From contig MHXL01000064.1 of the NCBI GenBank assembly GCA_001824455.1, forward strand, positions 6,734 through 18,040: a stretch of DNA of 11,307 nucleotides, in the 5' to 3' direction. Below are positions 1 to 5,770 of this stretch, in pieces. Made by a program: the position numbers and the translations under genes. Position 1 is the stretch's first letter. Each line of letters begins with the position of its first letter. Under the pieces are notes generated by a model that saw nothing but the letters and a program-made list of their open reading frames with translations, was not told where the DNA came from and ran no database searches. Origin of the DNA: Desulfuromonadaceae bacterium GWB2_53_15 (GTDB lineage: Bacteria; Desulfobacterota; Desulfuromonadia; Geobacterales; Pseudopelobacteraceae).

Positions 1-1750
1 TGACATCATGCATGTTTTCATCAGGCCCCAATTCGATCGGCTCATCCTCGCGGTAGTAGTCAACCACCTGCGGATTCTTGGCAACCCCGTTCTCGGTGAC
101 GAAAATATCCAGGAAGGCATTGATAACGCCGTACTGAAGCTTGTAAAGCCGCCAGGTTTCCAATTCCCTTTCATGGCTGTTGTTCAGGTCGGAGGCGTCC
201 ATGATCAGCACCATCTTGGAACCGCCTTCGTAGATGTCCTTGTTCTTCAGATGCTGAGTGTGCGCCAGGACAAAATTCTCCCGGAAAATGGTGTTGGCAT
301 TGGTAATAAGGTCATCCTTGCTGCGGGCGATAACCGTGCGCCAGCCACCCCGGGCGATGTCCGAGAAGCCGATATGATTGCCGAAGCCGAAACGACTGGA
401 GAAGAAGGTTACCCGGAAGGGGGTGGCCTGGGGGAGGTCGGCGGTGTAGCTCATGCCCAGTTCCGCCAGATAGGCGGGATCAAGCCGGAACGAGAGGGCC
501 TGCTTTTCCAGCACAAAGAAGTTTGTTTTCAGTGTGTAGCGGATAAACAGCAGGCAACAGTGAAAGATGGCCCGGCGGACCTCGTCAAGGTAGCGGTGCC
601 CGGTGTTGTAATCTTCAACAGCCTTTTTGGCCTCGGCCAGCAATTGGTTGTAAGCGTCGGTATTGCCGGCAACAGCCGGGTCAAAACGGGCCCGGAAGAG
701 TTGCACCAGATGCAGGGTGATGTCGGGATGGCTGTAAAAGGCGCTGCGCACGTCTTCCATGCCGAAGCGATCCGGCTGATTGTGCCCCAGATTGGTTTGG
801 CAAAACGAGATGAAGGCGTTGACCAGGGATGCGTCCATGCCGCTCATGGTGCCAGTGGCAACAAACTCTCTGTAGGTTTGGGAATGGGTTCCCATGATCT
901 GGATATTGTATAATTCCTGCTGCAGGCGGGAAAAAAGCTCTGAATCCCGTTCTACGGCCATCCCGTCCAGGCGGCGAACATAAAATGTCCCCAGGAAATA
1001 GGGGTGGGTGCCGTTGCTGATGGTAAGGCAATAGGCGCGGTTGACCCCCAGATCAAGACGCTTGAAGACTTCCATGATCTGGAGGAAGAAATCCTTCTGC
1101 GGAGGGTTTGCCACTGCAAACAGTACCCGCGATTCCTTTCCACCTGACATCGGCTCCACATCCAGGGACAGTCCGCCCCGGCGGTTTGCCTTCTGGTACA
1201 AGGAGAGGATCTGGGCGACACGCGCCGGTGGCGACACTCTGACATAGCTTTCATTATTGAGCCACAGGATGCGGAGTAACCGGTCAAGGCAATGGAACTC
1301 AAAATCCGGATAATTTGCTTTCAATTCCTTTACAATCTGCTTTCGCAGGCCGACTGGAATCGAGGTTTCAGCTCCATCTGTGATTTCTTGATTGCTCTTT
1401 CGGTCAAACTCAAAGCGCTGGATCTCCAGCGTCTGTTTCAAGCCCGGCATCGCCCCCTCGGAATGGGCGATCATGGCATAGGAGATTTCTTTTTCCGGGA
1501 TGCTACGCAAGGTGTCGTACAATGTTCCCGGCTTGTTTACCATTGCCAGGATGAGCGCCTTCTCCCGATCCGCCAGGATAATGCGCCGGTTGCGTTGAAG
1601 GACTCCGAGATCGCGCGCGAGGACCTCGATCGCCTCCGGCTCGTCCTTCATGGCAACAAAAAAATAGGGATTCAGCTGTTCCTTTAACCACCGACTATTG
1701 GTAATGCACTGATCTCCATTGCTCTTTGAGCCCAATGTGGCGACATGCAT
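1..1750 (-). CDS. Large GDH2-type NAD-dependent glutamate dehydrogenase, C-terminus beyond the window
   Basis: Oxidative deamination of L-glutamate to 2-oxoglutarate and ammonium, presumably with NAD+, in the cytoplasm. The minus frame is open for 583 codons from ATG 1750 to the window edge, with no stop. The start is chosen because AAGGAGA (1765-1759) lies 8 nt upstream. The first ~440 residues are the long regulatory N-terminal part typical of large GDHs (motifs such as NPYFF, RNRRIILADR, EISYAM). The catalytic domain then begins: SDIARGGW (D464 onward), KNKDIYEGGSK with the probable substrate/catalytic Lys at about 512, and LGPDEN near residues 574-579. These match the ~115 kDa family of yeast Gdh2 as I recall it, not the ~450-residue hexameric GDHs. 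The nucleotide-binding part is missing only because the window ends. It lies 49 nt downstream of the aldehyde oxidoreductase on the same strand, with no visible terminator between, so co-transcription is likely. Family call is firm; NAD over NADP preference is from family knowledge. Confidence 0.88.
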   Translation of the reverse strand, partial: MHVATLGSKSNGDQCITNSRWLKEQLNPYFFVAMKDEPEAIEVLARDLGVLQRNRRIILADREKALILAMVNKPGTLYDTLRSIPEKEISYAMIAHSEGAMPGLKQTLEIQRFEFDRKSNQEITDGAETSIPVGLRKQIVKELKANYPDFEFHCLDRLLRILWLNNESYVRVSPPARVAQILSLYQKANRRGGLSLDVEPMSGGKESRVLFAVANPPQKDFFLQIMEVFKRLDLGVNRAYCLTISNGTHPYFLGTFYVRRLDGMAVERDSELFSRLQQELYNIQIMGTHSQTYREFVATGTMSGMDASLVNAFISFCQTNLGHNQPDRFGMEDVRSAFYSHPDITLHLVQLFRARFDPAVAGNTDAYNQLLAEAKKAVEDYNTGHRYLDEVRRAIFHCCLLFIRYTLKTNFFVLEKQALSFRLDPAYLAELGMSYTADLPQATPFRVTFFSSRFGFGNHIGFSDIARGGWRTVIARSKDDLITNANTIFRENFVLAHTQHLKNKDIYEGGSKMVLIMDASDLNNSHERELETWRLYKLQYGVINAFLDIFVTENGVAKNPQVVDYYREDEPIELGPDENMHDV

Positions 1751-1799
1751 GACTTAGGTCTCCTTGACTTTTGATAAACCGAAATCCGTTATGTTTTAT

Positions 1800-3509
1800 C
1801 TAATCAGCGTAAACCTTATCGAGATCTTCATCCGCCACGTCAAACAGACTCCCGCCAGGAATCAGCCGTTCCTTGCTGAAAAAATCCGGGAGCCGGTCGT
1901 CCTTGGGACCGAATCCGGCCAATTTATTGAATTCCCGCTCCTGGCAACAGACGCTCCTGCCCATTTCCATGACATAGCCAGGCGGCAGTTCAATGCCGAG
2001 TTTGGCTGAGACTACGTCCACCAGGTGCTGCTGAAGATCTGGGGCATCAAGCAGCGGCAAGGAAGCAAACAGGCACATACCCAGGGAATCGATGGCGGCG
2101 AAATAGGATTGCAGGAAAGCCGATATCTCATTTTGCCCTTTTGGGCTGGACGCGTCGTAGCCGGGGTTTGCCGGGCTGGGAATCGCATTGCCGCAGGTGT
2201 GATCGGCGCCCATGGTGGAGGTTGCGTAGGTCACGCCTGTTCCCTTGAGTATCCGGGGATCGTAGGCGGATAGCGCCTGTCCCTTGACCGTCGGGATTCT
2301 AGTCACGCCAAGTGCTTTGCCTGTTGCGGTACATCCATTGCCGACCAACAGGCCAAGCTGGTCTTCTGTGTAGATAGATTTAACAACTTCAGCAAGCTTT
2401 TCGCCATCGCCCCAAGGGATGCGTCCTGCTTCCATGGCCACACCAATGGCACAGGCAACATCGATGGTGTCAAGACCCAGGTCGTCACAGGCTCTATCAA
2501 AACGGGCAATGGCGTCCAGGTCGTCAACTTCGCAGTTGCTTCCGGCCAGGCCAACTGTCTCGAATTCCAGACCGGTTGTTATGACTTCCCCCTGTTCATC
2601 GGTGTAGATTTGCGAGCATTGGACAATACAGCCCCGCATGCAGCCATGGGCCGCAGCCGCATTTTTTCTTTCGCCAAGCACCTTTGCAAAAGCCTCGCCA
2701 CCGATCTTCTCTGCTCCTTCAAACTTGCCTCGGGAGAAGTTTTTGGTTGCCAAGCCGCCCATTTCGTTCATTAGCCCCACGAGCAGCGGTGTGCCAAAGG
2801 CCCGCAAGCCGCCGATAAGCGGGTGTTTGAGAATCAGGTCTGTAACTTTTTTAGATGCATCCTTGAATTTACCCGGTTCGGCGATCACTATCCCTGGGCC
2901 GCCCGTGTCATCAATCACAACCGCCTTGACCTTTTTGGCACCCAGTACGGCTCCCAATCCGCCGCGCGCTGCAGCGCGCAGATGATAATCATTAGTAGTG
3001 ACGATAATTGCTGATGCCTTGAGACCCTTTTCCCCAGCCGGACCAACTGTAATCAGAGCCGTACCGGGATACTCTTCTTTCAGCAGATCTACCGCAGCAA
3101 AGTTACCCTTTCCCCAGAGCGAGGCTGCTGAATGAAACGTCACCTCATCGTTTTTGATCACCACGGTCACAGGTTCAGTGGAAACTCCCTGGATTATGAC
3201 CGCTGCTATTCCCAAGCGGGCGATCTTCTGCGCTGCAGCCCCACCTGCATTGGCCTCTTTGATGGTACCGGTCAACGGGCTTTTGCCCCCCACCGACAGA
3301 CGGCCGTTATTGGGAAACGTTGTGGCCGCCAGAATTCCCGGGGCAAGCACGATGATATTGTCCGGTCCCATGGCGTCCGTCATGGCAGGGACTTCTGCCG
3401 AAATTATCGCAGAGGAGAGCCCTCGTCCGCCCATGCCGCTGTATGCTTCCGGAATAACATCCCAAGAGCTTTCTTTTCTTGTCAGATTAATTCGTAGAAT
3501 TCTCGTCAT
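1800..3509 (-). CDS. aor: Aldehyde:ferredoxin oxidoreductase (tungsten/molybdenum pterin enzyme, AOR family)
   Basis: Oxidises aldehydes to carboxylic acids and passes two electrons to ferredoxin; cytoplasmic, using a bis-pyranopterin W (or Mo) cofactor and one [4Fe-4S] cluster. The protein has 569 residues, slightly shorter than the ~600 usual for the family, but both ends are complete. Visible features are the N-terminal MTRILRINLT strand, GMGGRGL (25-31), GRLSVGGKSPLTG (69-81), RGGLGAVLGAKKVKAVV (182-198), the cluster-binding cysteines C290, C294 and C298, GLDTID (345-350), and a distal C479 in DSLGMCLF as the likely fourth ligand. No signal peptide is seen. The start is supported by AGGAG six bases upstream. 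The C-x3-C-x3-C spacing differs from the C-x2-C-x3-C of the archaeal type enzyme. It sits between the permease and the glutamate dehydrogenase, which suggests it removes the aldehyde made by the divergent aminotransferase. Family certain; substrate unknown. Confidence 0.95.
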   Translation of the reverse strand: MTRILRINLTRKESSWDVIPEAYSGMGGRGLSSAIISAEVPAMTDAMGPDNIIVLAPGILAATTFPNNGRLSVGGKSPLTGTIKEANAGGAAAQKIARLGIAAVIIQGVSTEPVTVVIKNDEVTFHSAASLWGKGNFAAVDLLKEEYPGTALITVGPAGEKGLKASAIIVTTNDYHLRAAARGGLGAVLGAKKVKAVVIDDTGGPGIVIAEPGKFKDASKKVTDLILKHPLIGGLRAFGTPLLVGLMNEMGGLATKNFSRGKFEGAEKIGGEAFAKVLGERKNAAAAHGCMRGCIVQCSQIYTDEQGEVITTGLEFETVGLAGSNCEVDDLDAIARFDRACDDLGLDTIDVACAIGVAMEAGRIPWGDGEKLAEVVKSIYTEDQLGLLVGNGCTATGKALGVTRIPTVKGQALSAYDPRILKGTGVTYATSTMGADHTCGNAIPSPANPGYDASSPKGQNEISAFLQSYFAAIDSLGMCLFASLPLLDAPDLQQHLVDVVSAKLGIELPPGYVMEMGRSVCCQEREFNKLAGFGPKDDRLPDFFSKERLIPGGSLFDVADEDLDKVYAD

Positions 3510-3568
3510 TTGCTTCTCCTGTCTCCATTGACGTAATTTATAAGGTCTCTGCTGAGGATTCTGGTCAT
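3506..3568 (-). other. 20-codon upstream ORF overlapping the aldehyde oxidoreductase start (possible leader peptide or gene remnant)
   Basis: An ATG at 3568, seven bases after the permease stop, opens a 20-residue frame (MTRILSRDLINYVNGDRRSK). Its TGA (3508-3506) overlaps the ATG of the aldehyde oxidoreductase in an ATGA arrangement, the layout used in translational coupling. Its first five residues, MTRIL, are identical to the first five of the oxidoreductase. The two 15-base stretches differ at only three positions, all synonymous third bases. No strong Shine-Dalgarno is visible; GGATGA lies about 11 bases upstream, inside the end of the permease gene. It may be a translated leader coupling the permease to the oxidoreductase, or a fossil of a duplicated oxidoreductase 5' end. 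Translation is unproven. Confidence 0.4.
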
Positions 3569-3575
3569 CTTAAAT

Positions 3576-4967
3576 CTAATCATCCAACGCACATATCGCA
3601 TCCGGATTAACTAATGAATTATTTTCAAGGAGATCCTTGAAGTTCTGCGAAGCAAAAGAACGCACTACCAGATAAATAATCCCAACGCCCATCCAGCTGA
3701 AACCGACTGTCTTTGCCAGGGTGGACATGCCGTACAGGATGTAAGCGCAAATAATCATTCCCAGTAACGGGAAGATAACGTGCCTGACGATTTTTCCGCT
3801 CTTGCACTTGATATAATAGTGAAAAATGACTGAAAGATTGACGCAAATGAATCCGAACAGACCGCCGAAGGCAACCAAATCGGCAAGAGTAGCAAAGCTG
3901 ATGGTAAGAGCGCCGGCAATACCGGCAACAGCCATGAACAGGATGCTGTAGGTCGGGGTTCTATAGGTAGGATGCAGATAGGCGAAGAACGCGCCGGGGA
4001 TCAGCTTGTCTCTGCCCATGCCATAAAGCAGACGGCTGGCTGCCGCCTGGCCGGCCAATGCCGTAGATGCGCCGGAAATGATGATTACAAGGGTTATGAA
4101 GATCTGCAGTGCAGAACCGCCAACTTTATAGGTCAATTCAAAAAAGGCGGTATCAGGATTCGTGATGGTGGTAAAATCAGGGGCTACGACGGTGGCAAAA
4201 TAGGACAGGGAAAAGTAGAGAACAGATTGCAAGGTCAAGGCGATAAATATGGCGAGTTTTATTTTCTTGGCGGAATCATGTACCTCTTCAGCCAAGGTCG
4301 TTATGCTGTCAAAGCCCAGATAGGATAATACTGCCAGCACAGACGCGGAAATCACAGCTTTCATGGAAAACATCTTGGGATTGTAAATCGCATTCATGGA
4401 AAACAGGGAGACGCCAGTTCCGGTAACCGCATAGTGGATGGCTGCTATGACAAATGCCAGCAGGGCAGCAATCAAGAGTGCGGAGACAACGGTGTTTGTC
4501 TTAGCCGCAACTTCAACTCCTCTGATATTGATATAGGATACCGGGATCACGTAGATCAGAATCCAGCCCCATAAAGGTATTTGCGGTATCATTTCATGAG
4601 CATAAATGGAGCTGATCACATACAGCAGCAGCGGGATCAGAAAGTAATCCATCAGCATGACCCAGCCGGCGATGAAACCGAGCTTGGGGCTCACCGCTCT
4701 TTGGGTATAACTGTAGGCTGAACCGGCAATCGGGAATGCTTCCACCATCTTTCCATAGCTGTAAGCGGTAAAAAGCATCGCAATGAAACCGATGGCGTAG
4801 GCGATAACGTTATGCCCCTGTGAAATTGTCGTCATGAGCCCAAACAGTGTCATACACGAGGCTGGTGACATGAAGATAATTCCGAAAATAACCAGGTCTC
4901 TGACACCCAGGGACCGTTTCAACTCCTGTTTGTATCCGTATTCCTCTACTGATGCCTGATGTTCCAT
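3576..4967 (-). CDS. APC-superfamily amine/amino-acid permease, PuuP-like
   Basis: Inner-membrane secondary transporter, expected to import an amine or amino acid with a cation. The 463 residues form a cytoplasmic N-terminal tail of about 20 residues followed by about 12 hydrophobic segments, the normal APC length and fold. Conserved stretches are SYGKMVEAFPIAGSAYSY (70-87), LGFIAGWVMLMDY (96-108), SYLGFDSITTLAEE (215-228), SRLLYGMGRD (311-320) and HPTYRTP (332-338). These line up closely, as I remember it, with the E. coli putrescine importer PuuP, so a polyamine or other amine is the best substrate guess, but specificity in this family cannot be read from sequence alone. AAAGGGG lies about 10 bases upstream of the ATG. 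It follows the STAS gene by 68 nt and precedes the aldehyde oxidoreductase by 66 nt on the same strand, so it is probably the import step of the same catabolic operon. Confidence 0.92.
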   Translation of the reverse strand: MEHQASVEEYGYKQELKRSLGVRDLVIFGIIFMSPASCMTLFGLMTTISQGHNVIAYAIGFIAMLFTAYSYGKMVEAFPIAGSAYSYTQRAVSPKLGFIAGWVMLMDYFLIPLLLYVISSIYAHEMIPQIPLWGWILIYVIPVSYINIRGVEVAAKTNTVVSALLIAALLAFVIAAIHYAVTGTGVSLFSMNAIYNPKMFSMKAVISASVLAVLSYLGFDSITTLAEEVHDSAKKIKLAIFIALTLQSVLYFSLSYFATVVAPDFTTITNPDTAFFELTYKVGGSALQIFITLVIIISGASTALAGQAAASRLLYGMGRDKLIPGAFFAYLHPTYRTPTYSILFMAVAGIAGALTISFATLADLVAFGGLFGFICVNLSVIFHYYIKCKSGKIVRHVIFPLLGMIICAYILYGMSTLAKTVGFSWMGVGIIYLVVRSFASQNFKDLLENNSLVNPDAICALDD

Positions 4968-5035
4968 GTCTGTTTTGCCCCTTTCATTATGTGCTGCAAA
5001 ATGTAGCTATATTAAATGTATTGGCCGCATATGAA

Positions 5036-5293
5036 TCATTCGTCATAACACCCCAGAAGTAGCTTATGGTATGGGCTGACCCGCAAAAGCTTCACTCCGC
5101 GTGTAACCAGTTCACGAATCAATTCCACACCATCGCTTTCTATCAAACGAAGATCGTCAAGATCAAGGCAGATTGGTACGCCTGTCTTCCGGCAGAATTC
5201 TTCCAGTTCAACAACTCCGCGGCCTGTAAGTTCACCGCTGATCAGGACAATAGCTCCTGCACCAATTTGTTGTGTCTCTATTCTAAAACTCAT
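5036..5293 (-). CDS. Small STAS-like (anti-sigma-factor-antagonist-type) protein
   Basis: 85 residues with the pattern of a single STAS domain: an initial beta-strand (AIVLISGELTG, about 14-24), a helix, the strand ICLDLDDLRLIESDG (41-55), a helix (VELIRELVTRG), and a last strand/helix KLLRVSPYHKLLL. STAS proteins usually bind partner kinases, anti-sigma factors or transporters. The segment IESDG occupies the place of the classic DSSG phosphorylation loop; my alignment puts an acidic D54 at the normally phosphorylated serine. It is the first gene of the leftward cluster, 68 nt before the permease, so it may modulate the permease or a regulator of the operon; this is inference. The Shine-Dalgarno is weak (AGGA about 13-15 bases upstream). 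Upstream ATGs at 5299-5303 are out of frame. It was recognised by pattern only, and a non-STAS alpha/beta protein remains possible. Confidence 0.62.
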   Translation of the reverse strand: MSFRIETQQIGAGAIVLISGELTGRGVVELEEFCRKTGVPICLDLDDLRLIESDGVELIRELVTRGVKLLRVSPYHKLLLGCYDE

Positions 5294-5360
5294 TCCGCAT
5301 CATCGTCCTGACATCTGTCTATTCGCAAAGAAGTATCTTAATGAATGTTGGCGTATACGA

Positions 5361-5379
5361 AAAGCACATAACATGCCAA
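5361..5379 (-). promoter_or_regulatory. Sigma-54 (-24/-12) promoter candidate for the leftward cluster
   Basis: The minus strand reads TTGGCATGTTATGTGCTTT. GG (5377-5376) and GC (5365-5364) are separated by exactly 10 bases, as sigma-54 requires. It fits the consensus TTGGCAC-R-N4-TTGCWT with mismatches only at the C (T here) and the first T of the -12 box (G here). A transcript would start near 5352, giving a leader of about 60 nt before the STAS gene. Confidence 0.62.
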
Positions 5380-5511
5380 AGGATTCTCCAAGTCTTAATT
5401 AACTACAATAACAAGCTAATATCATAATGATTATTTCCAACAAACATCATTAAGCCCCACCCTCATAACCTGTTTTGCAGAGAAAATCCGAAACACCATC
5501 GCCAAAAGTCA

Positions 5512-5525
5512 CAACATATTGGACT
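5512..5525 (+). repeat. Candidate regulator-binding repeat, copy 1
   Basis: CAACATATTGGACT, repeated with a one-base insertion at 5606-5620, about 95 bp away. It lies within the inverted repeat CACAA (5510-5514) ... TTGTG (5529-5533). It lies roughly 130-150 bp upstream of both sigma-54-type promoters, a usual place for an enhancer-binding-protein site. The binding protein is unknown. Confidence 0.4.
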
Positions 5526-5543
5526 TTATTGTGGAGTTGGGTG

Positions 5544-5553
5544 CAACATGTTG
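5544..5553. repeat. 10-bp perfect palindrome in the control region
   Basis: CAACATGTTG is self-complementary and lies between the two CAAC(T)ATATTGGACT copies. Its left half is shared with those copies (CAACAT). It could be a third site of the same regulator, but a 10-bp palindrome in 477 bp may be chance. Confidence 0.3.
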
Positions 5554-5605
5554 ACCGCTGGGTTAGGTCTGCATGAATGCTGTTGTCTGTTTAGATGAAA
5601 AATAT

Positions 5606-5620
5606 CAACTATATTGGACT
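5606..5620 (+). repeat. Candidate regulator-binding repeat, copy 2
   Basis: CAACTATATTGGACT, the second copy of the element at 5512-5525, flanked by TATCA (5603-5607) and TGATA (5620-5624) as an inverted repeat. The stretch starting TATCAA is also a near but imperfect match to the IHF consensus, and it is about 35-45 bp upstream of the rightward sigma-54-type site. Confidence 0.38.
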
Positions 5621-5650
5621 GATAGGCACGGCTACTGTGGCGGGGGCAAG

Positions 5651-5668
5651 TTGGCACAATTATTGATA
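5651..5668 (+). promoter_or_regulatory. Weaker sigma-54 (-24/-12) promoter candidate for the aminotransferase
   Basis: TTGGCACAATTATTGATA has a perfect -24 box (TTGGCAC) and the right 10-base spacing to the -12 dinucleotide, but that dinucleotide is GA (5665-5666) instead of GC. Transcription would start near 5678, about 93 nt before the ATG. Confidence 0.45.
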
Positions 5669-5770
5669 ACTAGTATACGGCTGAGCAGAGTAAAGACAGA
5701 AAAATGTAGATTCGAATACACTGATCTGGCGTAACGTCGGCAGTGACAATTAAAAAAGGAGGAAGTTACA

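Larger units (their letters stand above)
5294..5770. promoter_or_regulatory. Divergent intergenic control region
   Basis: 477 bp without a convincing gene, AT-rich compared with its flanks, between the leftward STAS-permease-oxidoreductase-dehydrogenase cluster and the rightward aminotransferase. It contains a sigma-54-type match facing each way (5379-5361 and 5651-5668). Between these lie a repeated CAAC(T)ATATTGGACT element (5512-5525 and 5606-5620), the palindrome CAACATGTTG (5544-5553) and a small inverted repeat ATCATAATGAT (5421-5431). No tRNA or other structured RNA gene is seen. Confidence 0.7.

Noticed and set aside
8..913. 301-codon open frame on the plus strand opposite the glutamate dehydrogenase
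   Set aside because: It is antisense to a confidently recognised catalytic domain, in a register mirrored codon for codon, and its translation has no recognisable domain; it is a by-product of the codon use of the real gene.
2638..3531. Overlapping plus-strand frames opposite the aldehyde oxidoreductase
   Set aside because: The minus-strand protein is complete with family motifs and a ribosome-binding site; the opposite frames are low-complexity and without start signals.
5625..5641. Second sigma-54-like box AGGCACGGCTACTGTGG
   Set aside because: The -24 part is acceptable but the -12 position lacks a TTGC-like box; the match at 5651-5668 is better.
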